Both the position numbers and the translations under genes were made by a program. A stretch of 64,000 nucleotides of DNA, taken from assembly GCF_001412575.1 (NCBI RefSeq), contig NZ_CP011834.1, positions 248,001-312,000 of the forward strand, in the 5' to 3' direction. This document shows, piece after piece, positions 37,397 to 47,267 of this stretch (position 1 is the first letter of the stretch; each line of letters starts with the position of its first letter). Below the pieces are notes generated by a model. That model saw only the letters and a list, made by a program, of their open reading frames with translations. It ran no database searches and was not told the DNA's origin. The stretch is from Limnohabitans sp. 103DPR2 (lineage in GTDB: Bacteria > Pseudomonadota > Gammaproteobacteria > Burkholderiales > Burkholderiaceae_C).

Positions 37397-39823
37397 TTGA
37401 AGACCACCCACACATTTCAGAAACAAAAGCTTGCACAAGCCCTGACTTTGTGTGGCGTGTTGCTGTGGCAGCTGCCCAGTGTCGCCCAAGAAAAGGGGCC
37501 TGCCGCATCGGCCCCCCCAGCGAAAGCGTCCGCCAGCGTGGTTCTCCAAAGCAGCCTTCGCTTGGAAGAAAAAATCTCCGATTTAGAAAGAAAACAGTCG
37601 CCTGTGTTCGTCTCCGGTCAGCGGATCGACGCGCGGCCAGACTTGGACTTGGTGATTGAAGGCGATGCCATCTTGCGAAAGCAAGGCCTGAGCGTTCGCG
37701 CGCAACGCATTGAATACGACCAATCGCAAGACACCCTCAAGGCACAGGGCCAAGTGCGGATCATGCGCGAGGGCAATGTGTTTGAAGGCCCTTTACTCCA
37801 GCTGCAAGCCGATTCATTTCAAGGCAAATTTCTACAGCCCACCTATTCTTTGCTGAAGGGTGGGGGCCACGGTGATGCGGCAGAGATTGAATTCATCGAT
37901 GCACAGCGGGCTACGGTGCGCAATGCCACTTACACCACATGTTCGCGTGTGCCAGGCCCCAGCTGGTTGCCAGAGTGGGTTCTCAAGGCCGCCAGCTTGC
38001 AGGTGAATGAAGAAGACAACACCGTTCAAGCTAAAGACATGCAACTGCGCTTCAAAGATGTGCCCATCTTGGCGGCGCCGTCGCTGACCTTTCCATTGAA
38101 CAGTGCCAGACAATCCGGCCTTTTGGCCCCGTTGATTGGCATTGACACCGTGAGTGGCATTGAGGTGTCCTCGCCGTATTACTGGAACATTGCGCCAAAC
38201 CGCGATGCCACGCTGAGCACCACAGTGATGAGCAAACGCGGTGTGGCACTTGATTCTGAATTCCGTTATTTGGAAACAGACAGTCAAGGACAAGCTCGTT
38301 TGAACGTGATGCCCAACGACAGCTTGCGCCAACAATCTCGCTGGGGTTTGTCGGCACAGCACATCGGCGGCATTGAAACTGGCAACAGTGTGTTGGGCCG
38401 CTTGGGTGTCAATGTGAATTTGAACCGCGTTAGCGATGACAACTATTGGCGAGACTTTCCTCGCGCAGGCTTGTCTTTGACGCAACGTTTGTTGCCCGCC
38501 TCGGGCAGTCTGTATTGGGGACAAGGCGATTGGACCCTGATGACCCAGGTCTTGAAATTCCAAACCCTGCAAGACATCAGCTCACCCATCACGCCGCCTT
38601 ACGACCGGTCACCTCAAATGGTGGCCCGCTACAACAAGTGGGACGTTCAGGGCTTTGATGTCGGCTTCACCGCTGACACGACACGTTTTGAAGCCGATTA
38701 CAGTCAAATTCCAGGTGGCACCAGTGCTATTTTGAGAAATGGCCAGCGCAGTTATGCAGCCGCCCAAATCAGTCACCCTTGGCTCAAACCTTGGGGCTTT
38801 GTGATTCCTAAAATTCAACTGCACGGCACGCGCTATCAATTGGACACGCCGTTGGCCACCGGCCAGTCGGAAGTCAACCGTTTGTTGCCCACTTTCAGCC
38901 TGGACACGGGTTTGGTTTACGAACGCGATGCCTCCTTCTTTGGCCGAGGACTTCGCCAAACGCTCGAGCCTCGCGCATTTTTTGTCAGAACACCTTACAA
39001 AGATCAAAGCCAACTGCCCAGCTACGACAGCGGTGCCACCGACTTCAACCTGACCACGGTCTACTCCGAAAACCCCTACGTGGGTCAAGACCGCATTGCC
39101 GACAACAATTTGGTCACCTTGGGTGTGAACAGCCGATTGTTTGACAACAACACAGGCGCTGAATTGGCAAGGTTTGGTGTGGCACAACGCTATCGTTTTT
39201 CGGACCAATTGGTTCGACTGCCGGGTGAGTTGCCTGTGTCTTCTGGCTTCAGTGATATTTTGTTAGGGGCAGGTGTGCGTTGGGACAATCGGTGGACCTT
39301 CGACTCCACTTTGCAATTCGACGCCCAAACCCATCGCACCACACGCACCACACTCACAACGCGCTTCAACCCCAGCCCTTACCGCGTGTTCAACACCGCC
39401 TACCGTCTCACCCGCGATCAAAGCGAGCAAATTGACTTAGGCTGGCAATGGCCCTTGCGTGACTTTGCTTGGGGCACTGACGAAGCGCCAGCAGCAGGCC
39501 AAGCATTAGCGCCAGGACAAGGCTTAGGCGCCGACCGTTGGTACAGTGTAGGGCGCATGAACTTCAGCCTGAAAGACCGCAAAATGGTCGACACCCTGCT
39601 GGGCTTTGAGTACGACGCTGGCTGTTGGTTGGGCCGCGTGGTTTATGAGCGCTTGCAAAGTACCACCAGCACCTCACGCAGCCGAATTTTGTTCCAGCTT
39701 GAATTTGTGGGTTTGGCGCGCGTCGGTTCAAGCCCACTGAAAACATTGCGCGACAATATCCCTCGTTACCAATACCTCCGAGAAGACTTGGCGCCCACCA
39801 GCAGATTCACCTCTTATGACTAA
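37397..39823 (+). CDS. lptD: LPS-assembly outer membrane protein LptD
   Basis: LptD forms the outer-membrane barrel that inserts LPS, with LptE as plug. The 808-residue product has a signal peptide (about 1-30, cleaved after PSVAQ), a periplasmic beta-jellyroll (GDAILRKQGLSVRAQRIEYD), then the barrel. Barrel stretches include LTFPLNSARQSGLLAPLIG and, near the end, DAGCWLGRVVYERL. The paired cysteines expected for the LptD disulfides are partly visible (TTCSR, GCWL). The start appears to be TTG at 37397, because an in-frame stop lies 42 bases upstream and no ATG gives a signal peptide. surA overlaps its end by 8 bases. Confidence 0.92.
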   Translation: MKTTHTFQKQKLAQALTLCGVLLWQLPSVAQEKGPAASAPPAKASASVVLQSSLRLEEKISDLERKQSPVFVSGQRIDARPDLDLVIEGDAILRKQGLSVRAQRIEYDQSQDTLKAQGQVRIMREGNVFEGPLLQLQADSFQGKFLQPTYSLLKGGGHGDAAEIEFIDAQRATVRNATYTTCSRVPGPSWLPEWVLKAASLQVNEEDNTVQAKDMQLRFKDVPILAAPSLTFPLNSARQSGLLAPLIGIDTVSGIEVSSPYYWNIAPNRDATLSTTVMSKRGVALDSEFRYLETDSQGQARLNVMPNDSLRQQSRWGLSAQHIGGIETGNSVLGRLGVNVNLNRVSDDNYWRDFPRAGLSLTQRLLPASGSLYWGQGDWTLMTQVLKFQTLQDISSPITPPYDRSPQMVARYNKWDVQGFDVGFTADTTRFEADYSQIPGGTSAILRNGQRSYAAAQISHPWLKPWGFVIPKIQLHGTRYQLDTPLATGQSEVNRLLPTFSLDTGLVYERDASFFGRGLRQTLEPRAFFVRTPYKDQSQLPSYDSGATDFNLTTVYSENPYVGQDRIADNNLVTLGVNSRLFDNNTGAELARFGVAQRYRFSDQLVRLPGELPVSSGFSDILLGAGVRWDNRWTFDSTLQFDAQTHRTTRTTLTTRFNPSPYRVFNTAYRLTRDQSEQIDLGWQWPLRDFAWGTDEAPAAGQALAPGQGLGADRWYSVGRMNFSLKDRKMVDTLLGFEYDAGCWLGRVVYERLQSTTSTSRSRILFQLEFVGLARVGSSPLKTLRDNIPRYQYLREDLAPTSRFTSYD

Positions 39824-41216
39824 CTCTTTCTCTTTGAACGCAACCAAGTCGCAAACTGGCTTGCACCTGACCGCGACCCTTCGCCAATTGAAACAAGCAC
39901 TGCTTGGCGTGGGATGGTGCATGGGCCTCTTGGCCATAGGCGGGCACGCCAATCACGTGCTCGCACAAGGCCCCGTCAAAGTGCGCCCTGCTGATTACAT
40001 TGTGGCGGTTGTGAACTCTGAACCCATCACCAACAACGAAGTTCAAAATCTCAAACTCCGTTTGGCAAAACAAGTTGTTCCTGGCAGTCCGGTGCCAGAC
40101 GCCAAAACCCTGACCCAGCAAGCCCTCGATCAATTGATCAACGAGAAAGCCCAATTGCAACAGGCGCGCGACAATGGCATTCGCATCGATGACACCGAAG
40201 TGGATCAAGCTGAGGCCACCATCGCACGACAAAACCAAGTGAGCAAAGAAGAGCTCTACAAACGCGTGGCGACCGAGGGTTTGAGTGTCACGGCATTCCG
40301 TGAACAGCTTCGCAGTCAACTCATGATCAGCCGTTTGCGCGAACGCGAGGTTGACAACCGCGCTCGCGTCTCAGACACAGATGTCGAGCAATTCATTCAA
40401 ACACAGCAAGCCGGCAAGCCCTCAACCGGTCTTTCCTATGATTTGAATCTGGGCATGATCTTGGTGGCGGTTCCAGAAACCGCTTCCGACAAAGAAGTCG
40501 CTGAACTACAAGCCAAGGCCTTGCAAATTTCAAAGCGTGCCAAAGCGGGTGAAAACTTTGCAACGCTGGCAAGCACTTTCTCTCAGGCGAGCGACAAAGG
40601 TGCCAACGGCGGCGAAATGGGTTTGCGCCCGGCCGATCGTTATCCCACCTTGTTTGTCGACAGCACACGGAGTTTGACCAAAGGCGACATCTCGGAGCCC
40701 GTTCGCTCTGGCGCTGGCTTTCACATCTTGAAAGTGCTTGATAAAAAACAAACCGAACTCAGCAACACCACCATTGTTCAGACACGCGCGCGTCATATAT
40801 TGCTGCGCGTTTCCAACGAGCTCAATGAAACTGCGGCGCGCAATCGCTTGCTAACTTACAAACAGCGCATCCAAGCAGGTTCTGATTTTGCAGACCTGGC
40901 GCGTCAATTCTCACAAGACGGCAGTGCGCAAACCGGAGGCGACTTGGGTTGGGCCAGCCCCGGTCAATTCGTCCCTGAGTTTGAAGAAGTGATGGCGCGC
41001 CTGCGCCCCGGACAAGTCAGCGATCCATTGGTTTCACGCTTTGGCGTTCACTTGATTCAAGTGATGGACCGACGTGAAGTTCCGCTGACTTTGCGCGAGC
41101 AACGTGAGATGGTTCGCAACCAGTTGCGCGAAAAGAAAATGGAAGAAATGTACACGGCATGGGTGGACGAATTGCGCGGCCGCGCCTACGTTGAATTGCG
41201 TGATCCACCGCAATGA
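39816..41216 (+). CDS. surA: Periplasmic chaperone/peptidyl-prolyl isomerase SurA
   Basis: SurA escorts outer-membrane proteins, including LptD, through the periplasm. The 466-residue product has a long N-terminal region with a signal-like hydrophobic stretch at about residues 30-50 ending in VLAQ. The SurA N-domain follows ([17 protein letters not shown]), then two parvulin domains with [13 protein letters not shown] in the first and [19 protein letters not shown] in the second. The gene overlaps lptD by eight bases and rsmA by four. Confidence 0.94.
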   Translation: MTNSFSLNATKSQTGLHLTATLRQLKQALLGVGWCMGLLAIGGHANHVLAQGPVKVRPADYIVAVVNSEPITNNEVQNLKLRLAKQVVPGSPVPDAKTLTQQALDQLINEKAQLQQARDNGIRIDDTEVDQAEATIARQNQVSKEELYKRVATEGLSVTAFREQLRSQLMISRLREREVDNRARVSDTDVEQFIQTQQAGKPSTGLSYDLNLGMILVAVPETASDKEVAELQAKALQISKRAKAGENFATLASTFSQASDKGANGGEMGLRPADRYPTLFVDSTRSLTKGDISEPVRSGAGFHILKVLDKKQTELSNTTIVQTRARHILLRVSNELNETAARNRLLTYKQRIQAGSDFADLARQFSQDGSAQTGGDLGWASPGQFVPEFEEVMARLRPGQVSDPLVSRFGVHLIQVMDRREVPLTLREQREMVRNQLREKKMEEMYTAWVDELRGRAYVELRDPPQ

Positions 41217-41980
41217 AACACATTCCACGCAAGCGATTTGGCCAGCATTTTCTAGCTGACGGCGGCATCATTGATGCCATCGTCGACGCCATTGGCCCGC
41301 AAGCTGGCCAACCCATGGTTGAAATTGGCCCTGGCCTGGCAGCACTCACTCAGCCCTTGGTAGAGCGCCTGGGTCATCTCACTGTGATCGAGTTAGATCG
41401 CGATCTGGCCTTGCGCCTGCGTCTGCACAAACAACTCACCGTGGTGGAATCGGATGTTTTGAAAGTTGATTTCACCGCATTGGCTGAAGGCCAAAAACTG
41501 CGCGTGGTGGGCAACTTGCCCTACAACATTTCCACGCCCATCTTATTTCACTTGCTTGAACATGTTGCCGTCATAGAAGACCAGCACTTCATGCTGCAAA
41601 AAGAAGTGATCGATCGCATGGTGGCGCTTCCCGCAACCTCAGATTACGGTCGTTTGTCGGTCATGCTGCAATGGCGATACGCCATGGAAAATGTGTTGTT
41701 TGTGCCGCCCGAAAGTTTTGACCCACCGCCACGCGTTGACAGTGCGGTGGTCCGAATGGTGCCACGCGCAACGCCGGCCGCCATCGGGCCCAAACTCTTA
41801 GAAAAATTGGTACAGGTTGCCTTCAGTCAACGTCGAAAATTGATGCGTCACACCTTGGGTGCTTGGCTGACTGAAAGAAACTTTTCAGGCACCTTTGATG
41901 TCCAACGCAGAGCCGAAGAAGTACCGGTTGAGGAATACCTCAACTTGGCGTTGGCACTGCAGCGTGAAGCGTCGCCATGA
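41213..41980 (+). CDS. rsmA: 16S rRNA dimethyladenosine transferase RsmA (KsgA)
   Basis: RsmA dimethylates A1518 and A1519 near the 3' end of 16S rRNA. The 255-residue protein shows KRFGQHFL at the N-terminus, the SAM-binding [13 protein letters not shown], the catalytic NLPYNIS motif, and [15 protein letters not shown]. All family landmarks are present. It overlaps surA by four bases. pdxA, often between surA and rsmA in enterobacteria, is absent, as in other betaproteobacteria. Confidence 0.96.
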   Translation: MKHIPRKRFGQHFLADGGIIDAIVDAIGPQAGQPMVEIGPGLAALTQPLVERLGHLTVIELDRDLALRLRLHKQLTVVESDVLKVDFTALAEGQKLRVVGNLPYNISTPILFHLLEHVAVIEDQHFMLQKEVIDRMVALPATSDYGRLSVMLQWRYAMENVLFVPPESFDPPPRVDSAVVRMVPRATPAAIGPKLLEKLVQVAFSQRRKLMRHTLGAWLTERNFSGTFDVQRRAEEVPVEEYLNLALALQREASP

Positions 41981-41984
41981 GATG

Positions 41985-42017
41985 AAAAAAACGCTGCAAG
42001 CTTGAAAGCCTGCAGCG
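41985..42017 (-). terminator. Terminator of the barstar-like gene
   Basis: CGCTGCAAGCTT (41992-42003) and AAGCCTGCAGCG (42006-42017) pair with one mismatch. On the minus strand the stem is followed by seven T residues (complement of 41985-41991). It lies between rsmA and the convergent barstar-like gene. Confidence 0.75.
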
Positions 42018-42041
42018 CTGGAGGTTCAGAAGGCTTGGACG

Positions 42042-42653
42042 TTACGCCGCGGCCAACCAGTAACCTGCATTGAAGGGGCTGCTCATGCGCAAGGCCAAAG
42101 GCGATACGTCGACCAACTTGTCTGTTGGCATTTTCTCGCCTTCTTCGGCCAGCATTTCTACGCCTTCTGCGTCGAGCTCTGGCGTGGGTTCGGGCAATTT
42201 TTCGCCGCCTGCCGTCGCAGCGCGAGCGACTGAGAAAGAATAGAAGCAGCGGAATGGCACTTTACGGTCACCCCAGTAATCGGCTGTGTCGCGGAAGATG
42301 TCCAACAGCTGTTCGCGTGCTTCTTTGTCAAACTTGGCATTGGCAGGAATTTGCTCCAAGACCACAATGAAACCAGGCTGAGGGCCTGACTTGTGCAGGG
42401 GGTCTGTCATGCAGTCGTACAAGGCATCAAAGTTTTTGCCAAAGTGCGTTGGCAAGGTAAATTGCGCTGCAATCAAATCCAAGACGTCTTGCTTGCTTTG
42501 GGCCTTGGCCAAGTTGGCATACAAAAAATGCTGGCCTAAACCCTGTGCCGCCTCTTGCAAGTCGTTGACACGAAATGCACGAATCGACTGGACGATGTTC
42601 GTCCGCACACCTTTCAAAGGTGTTTCTTGGTCCTGTCGAATTGGCTTGTCCAT
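42042..42653 (-). CDS. Barstar-family ribonuclease inhibitor
   Basis: The product resembles barstar, the cytoplasmic protein that blocks barnase. The barstar core is at about residues 25-125, with KQDVLDLIAAQFTLPTHFGK followed by NFDALYDCMTD, the conserved helix that plugs the RNase active site. At 203 residues it is about twice the size of classical barstar, because of an acidic C-terminal extension. The ATG at 42653 is preceded by GAGA. An in-frame GTG at 42665 is possible. It lies 117 bases downstream of the barnase-like gene on the same strand, which strongly supports an RNase/inhibitor pair. Confidence 0.87.
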   Translation of the reverse strand: MDKPIRQDQETPLKGVRTNIVQSIRAFRVNDLQEAAQGLGQHFLYANLAKAQSKQDVLDLIAAQFTLPTHFGKNFDALYDCMTDPLHKSGPQPGFIVVLEQIPANAKFDKEAREQLLDIFRDTADYWGDRKVPFRCFYSFSVARAATAGGEKLPEPTPELDAEGVEMLAEEGEKMPTDKLVDVSPLALRMSSPFNAGYWLAAA

Positions 42654-42770
42654 CACCGTTCTCACTCTCTAATTTTTAAAACCAGCCTTTTGGGCTTTTT
42701 ATTGACAAACACTGAGTGCCTGCATGCAAACACTCTTAACTTGATTCATTTCGGGCCTTGTTGCACAGCC

Positions 42771-43175
42771 TTAAGGCGTCATCACGATTTCGCGAAAACT
42801 TGTGTAGTGGTCTTGCGTGTAAAAACACTGCTTTGGCAAGCGAGGCTCTTCGCCCCCACACACAATTCGACGTGCACCACGGCTTCTTTCACCAGGGGTT
42901 TTGACGGTGTACTCGCGGTAAAAACCGCGTTTTGCTGCAGGCAATTGCTTTTCTCGGTTGCCAAACACCACACCATCCTTTTCGTATCGAAAAGGCCCAC
43001 CCTGACGGATGAGTTGGTAAGTATCTTGGCCCTCTTTGGGCAAATCCTGTAAAGCGATGGGTGCAGAAATGACTGCATCAGGCATTGATTTGGCTTGCAC
43101 CAAATTAGTGCAAGAGCCTGCAAAAAACGCCAAACCAACGGCTAAAGCAGCAAAGTTAAGCGTCTTGATACCCAT
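42771..43175 (-). CDS. Exported barnase-like ribonuclease
   Basis: The 134-residue protein is a guanyl-type microbial ribonuclease (barnase/RNase Sa family). After an N-terminal export signal comes the core GGPFRYEKDGVVFGNRE, then YREYTV with general base Glu88, GARRIVCGG with Arg102/103 and DHYTSF with His123, the three catalytic positions of the family. The signal ends in AGSC at Cys22, which could be a lipoprotein site or just a cleavage region. The mature enzyme would act outside the cytoplasm. The barstar-like gene follows. Confidence 0.88.
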   Translation of the reverse strand: MGIKTLNFAALAVGLAFFAGSCTNLVQAKSMPDAVISAPIALQDLPKEGQDTYQLIRQGGPFRYEKDGVVFGNREKQLPAAKRGFYREYTVKTPGERSRGARRIVCGGEEPRLPKQCFYTQDHYTSFREIVMTP

Positions 43176-43322
43176 TTACAACCCTCAAAATCCTCGGGTA
43201 AACCCGGAAATTCGAAGGCGCTAGTGTGCCGGAAGGTGCAAAAAAATGCAAGTACTTTCCCCAATAAAAGGGATTTCCTTGCATGTCATCGCGGTGTGTT
43301 CCAAGCGCATGAAGCGCTTTAA

Positions 43323-45623
43323 TTAACGGCTAGCGTTGGCATCCGCCACTGTGAGAGCCGTCATGTTGACGATGCGGCGCACGGTGGCGCTTGGCGTCAG
43401 GATGTGCACGGGTTTGGCGGCGCCCAACAAAACCGGACCCACCGCGATGTTGCCGCCAGCTGCAGTTTTCAGCAGGTTGTAGGAAATGTTGGCAGCATCG
43501 ATGTTGGGCAAAACAAGCAAATTGGCATCGCCGTGCAAAGTACCGTTGGGCATCTGGATGGCACGTGCGTCGCCGTCCAAAGCGATGTCGCCATGCATTT
43601 CGCCATCCACTTCCAGCCATGGCGCATTCTTTTGCAAGAGCGCCAAGGTGTTACGCATCTTCAATGCGCTGGGTTCATTGGAGGTGCCAAAGTTGGAGTG
43701 AGACAGCAAGGCCACTTTGGGACGAATGCCAAAACGCTTCATTTCATGCGCCGCCATGACCGTGATCTCGGCCAATTGCTCAGCTGTGGGGTCGTAGTTG
43801 ACATGGGTGTCAACCAAGAACACTTGGCGATTGGGCAGCAGCAAGCCGTTCATACAAGCAAAGGTGTTGACGCCAGGACGCTTGCCAATCACTTGGTCCA
43901 CATAAGGCAAGTGGGTGGCATTGGTGCCCCATGTGCCGCAAATGAGACCGTCCACATCGCCTTTGTGCAACAACATGGTGCCAATCAAAGACAGGCGACG
44001 GCGCATTTCAATCTTGGCCACTTGAACTGTGATGCCTTTGCGCTCGGTCATGCGGTGGTAGGTTTGCCAAAAGTCGCGGTAACGACTGTCTTGCTCAACG
44101 TTGACCACGTCGTAGTCAATACCTTCCCGCAAGCGCAGACCAAACTTCTCAATGCGCTCTGCAATGACGGCAGGACGACCTATAAGGGTGGGCCGCGCAA
44201 GTCCTTCGTCCGAGACAATTTGAGAGGCGCGCAAGACGCGTTCTTCTTCACCTTCGCTGTAGGCCACACGTTTTTTCAAACCCCGCTTGGCCGCGGTGTA
44301 AATGGGCTTCATGGTGGTGCCCGACGCATACACAAAACTTTGCAGGCGTTCGCGGTAGGCTTCCATGTCAGCAATGGGGCGTGAAGCCACGCCGCTTTCA
44401 GCGGCAGCCTGCGCCACAGCAGGCGCAATCTTGATCATCAAGCGAGGATCAAAGGGTTTGGGAATCAGGTACTCGGGGCCAAAGACCAAAGGCTCACCGG
44501 CATACGCTGCCGCCACCACTTCACTTTGTTCGGCTTGCGCCAATTCAGCAATGGCGTACACCGCGGCAATTTCCATCTCCTGGGTGATGGTGGTTGCACC
44601 GCAGTCGAGGGCACCCCTGAAAATATAGGGGAAGCACAAGACATTGTTGACCTGGTTGGGATAGTCGGTGCGGCCTGTTGCCATGATGGCATCGTCGCGC
44701 ACGGCTTTGACATCTTCCGGCAAAATTTCTGGATTGGGATTGGCCAAAGCAAAGATCAATGGCTTGGCTGCCATTTTCTTCACCATGTCTTGCTTGAGCA
44801 CGCCACCGGCGGACAATCCCAAGAACACATCGGCACCCTCAATGGCTTCTGCCAAGGTACGCTGCGCTGTTTTTTGGGCGAATTGAATTTTGTCTTCGTC
44901 CATCAGCTCGGTTCGGCCTTCGTACACCAAACCCGCCAGGTCAGTGACCCAAATGTTTTCGCGAGGAATGCCCAGTTTGACCAGCAGACCCAAGCAGGCC
45001 AAAGCCGCTGCACCCGCGCCAGAAGTGACCAACTTGACCTTGCTGGGGTCTTTGCCCACCACTTTCAAGCCATTCAAAATGGCTGCACCCACGGTAATGG
45101 CCGTGCCGTGCTGATCGTCGTGAAAGACTGGGATCTTCATGCGTTCGCGCAACTTGCGCTCGACGTAGAAACAGTCTGGCGCTTTGATGTCTTCTAAGTT
45201 GATGCCGCCAAAAGTTGGCTCGAGTGCGGCAATGATTTCGACCAATTTTTCGGGGTCTTTTTCATTGATCTCAATGTCGAACACATCGATGCCAGAGAAT
45301 TTTTTGAACAGGACGGCCTTGCCTTCCATGACCGGTTTGCCAGCCAAGGGGCCAATGTCGCCCAAGCCCAAAACAGCCGTGCCATTGGTCACAACGCCGA
45401 CCAAATTACCGCGGCTGGTGTACTTGAACGCCGCCGCGGGGTCTTTGACAATTTCTTCGCAAGGTGCGGCAACGCCGGGTGAATAGGCCAGCGCCAAATC
45501 GTGTTGGTTCACCAACTGCTTGGTGGGGGCAATGGAGATTTTTCCGGGAGTGGGGAATTCGTGATATTCGAGCGCTGCACGGCGCAGTTGAGCGCGTCGT
45601 TCTTCCGCATTGGGCAATGGCAT
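43323..45623 (-). CDS. maeB: NADP-dependent malic enzyme with phosphotransacetylase-like domain
   Basis: MaeB decarboxylates malate to pyruvate with NADP reduction. The 766-residue protein has the N-terminal malic enzyme part ([49 protein letters not shown]) and a C-terminal phosphotransacetylase-like domain (from about residue 430) that is regulatory in characterised homologues. Length is normal. The ATG at 45623 has AGGAG seven bases upstream. An in-frame ATG at 45659 was rejected. The genes on either side are unrelated. The 202 bases between it and pepP hold no evident feature. Confidence 0.95.
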   Translation of the reverse strand: MPLPNAEERRAQLRRAALEYHEFPTPGKISIAPTKQLVNQHDLALAYSPGVAAPCEEIVKDPAAAFKYTSRGNLVGVVTNGTAVLGLGDIGPLAGKPVMEGKAVLFKKFSGIDVFDIEINEKDPEKLVEIIAALEPTFGGINLEDIKAPDCFYVERKLRERMKIPVFHDDQHGTAITVGAAILNGLKVVGKDPSKVKLVTSGAGAAALACLGLLVKLGIPRENIWVTDLAGLVYEGRTELMDEDKIQFAQKTAQRTLAEAIEGADVFLGLSAGGVLKQDMVKKMAAKPLIFALANPNPEILPEDVKAVRDDAIMATGRTDYPNQVNNVLCFPYIFRGALDCGATTITQEMEIAAVYAIAELAQAEQSEVVAAAYAGEPLVFGPEYLIPKPFDPRLMIKIAPAVAQAAAESGVASRPIADMEAYRERLQSFVYASGTTMKPIYTAAKRGLKKRVAYSEGEEERVLRASQIVSDEGLARPTLIGRPAVIAERIEKFGLRLREGIDYDVVNVEQDSRYRDFWQTYHRMTERKGITVQVAKIEMRRRLSLIGTMLLHKGDVDGLICGTWGTNATHLPYVDQVIGKRPGVNTFACMNGLLLPNRQVFLVDTHVNYDPTAEQLAEITVMAAHEMKRFGIRPKVALLSHSNFGTSNEPSALKMRNTLALLQKNAPWLEVDGEMHGDIALDGDARAIQMPNGTLHGDANLLVLPNIDAANISYNLLKTAAGGNIAVGPVLLGAAKPVHILTPSATVRRIVNMTALTVADANASR

Positions 45624-45825
45624 GGTTTGACTCCTATGGGGCAGCAAGGGCCCCGTCAACAGGTGAGAGGACTTGAGGTCCTACATGAGCCACATTCTAG
45701 ACCCCCGAAACTGAGGGACCGATGTGGGAAACCGCACTCAAAGTACGCAGTGTTTTGACTTGTACGCACAAGCCAACTTGAAGCATTGGCTTGGCGCTGA
45801 TCATGGCCTTGTGTTGCGAGGGCTG

Positions 45826-47226
45826 TTAAGCACGCATCAGCGCTTCAATCTCATCGGCTTTCACCGGCACACCGCGCGTGATCAATTCACAGCCTTTTGC
45901 CGTGACGACCGCATCGTCTTCAATGCGAATGCCAATGTTGTGGAAGCGCTCTGGCACGCCGGGTGCCGGGCGCACATAAATACCCGGCTCGATGGTGAGC
46001 ACCATGCCATGTCGCAAGATGCGGCTAGGGCGGTCTTTGATCAGCTCGCCGCTCAAAGGATCTTTGCGTTCACTGAAAGTGCCCACTTCTGAAGGCTCGA
46101 CATAGCTGCCGCAATCGTGCACGTCCATGCCCAGCCAATGGCCCGTTCGGTGCATGTAAAACTGGAAATAGCTGCGATTGGCAATCACATCTTGTGCATT
46201 GCCCACTTTGTTGGCATCCAGCAAGCCGACATCCAACATGCCCTGGGCCAGCACCTTCACTGTAGCCTCGTGCGGATCGACAAACCGCGCACCTTCGTGG
46301 GTGGCTGCAATGGCGGCCTCTTGTGATGCCAAGACCAAGTCGTACAACTCGCGCTGCGCAGGACTGAACTTGCCGTTGGCTGGAAATGTTCGTGTGATAT
46401 CACTGGCATAACCGTCGAGTTCACAACCCGCATCGATCAGTACCAAATCGCCATTCAAAATGGGCGCGGCATCGGCGCGGTAGTGCAACACGCACGCATT
46501 GGCGCCACCGGCCACGATGGAGCCATAGGCGGGGTATTGCGAGCCATGCTGACGGAATTCGTGCAACAACTCCGCATCCAAATGGTATTCGCGCACGTCT
46601 TGTCCTGCGCGCAACATGGCCGCGGAACGTTTCATAGCGCGAATGTGAGCGCCCGCACTGATTTGCGATGCGCGGCGCATGATGTCCAACTCGTGTGCAT
46701 CTTTGATCAAACGCATTTCGTCCAATATGCCGCACACATCGCGCTGTTGCTCTGGGCACAAAGCGCCGTAACGCACACGTGATCGCACCGCATTCAGACC
46801 TGTTTCGATGCGTGCCGACAAGTCTTTGTGCGTGGCAAAGGGGTACCAGACCACCGACTTGTTTTCAAGCAAGCTAGGCAACTTGGCATCCAAGGCTGAA
46901 ATGGACGTGGCCTCGTTCACACCGAGGCGCGCGGGCGCTGCCTCTGGGCCCAAGCGCACACCATCCCAAATTTCTCGCTCTAAATCTTTGGGTTGGCAAA
47001 ACAAGCTTGAGTGGCCGTCCGAGGTGATCACCAACCAAGCATGGGGCTCTGTGAAACCAGTCAGATAATAAAAATAGCTGTCATGACGGAACAAGAAATC
47101 ACTGTCCCGATTGCGTTGACGCTCTGGCGCTGTGGGGATGATGGCGATGCTGTTGGGCGCTTGCGCGGCCATGTGAGCGGCCAGTTGGGCGCGACGTTTG
47201 GCGTACAGTTTGGAATCAAAGCTCAT
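45826..47226 (-). CDS. pepP: Xaa-Pro aminopeptidase (aminopeptidase P)
   Basis: PepP removes N-terminal residues preceding proline. The 466-residue protein has an N-terminal AMP_N domain (RNRDSDFLFRHDSYFYYLTG) and a C-terminal pita-bread metallopeptidase fold. The dimetal ligands are visible in DAGCELDGYASDITRTFP, HRTGHWLGMDVHD, TIEPGIYV and RIEDDAVVT. Size is normal. It lies just downstream of murU on the same strand (41-base gap). Confidence 0.95.
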   Translation of the reverse strand: MSFDSKLYAKRRAQLAAHMAAQAPNSIAIIPTAPERQRNRDSDFLFRHDSYFYYLTGFTEPHAWLVITSDGHSSLFCQPKDLEREIWDGVRLGPEAAPARLGVNEATSISALDAKLPSLLENKSVVWYPFATHKDLSARIETGLNAVRSRVRYGALCPEQQRDVCGILDEMRLIKDAHELDIMRRASQISAGAHIRAMKRSAAMLRAGQDVREYHLDAELLHEFRQHGSQYPAYGSIVAGGANACVLHYRADAAPILNGDLVLIDAGCELDGYASDITRTFPANGKFSPAQRELYDLVLASQEAAIAATHEGARFVDPHEATVKVLAQGMLDVGLLDANKVGNAQDVIANRSYFQFYMHRTGHWLGMDVHDCGSYVEPSEVGTFSERKDPLSGELIKDRPSRILRHGMVLTIEPGIYVRPAPGVPERFHNIGIRIEDDAVVTAKGCELITRGVPVKADEIEALMRA

Positions 47227-47267
47227 GTTGAAAAGACTGAATGAATGTGGGTTAAGTTTAAGGGGGC

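Noticed and set aside
43303..43319. Small hairpin AAGCGC/GCGCTT after maeB as terminator
   Set aside because: The stem is only six bases and no T tract follows in the maeB direction.
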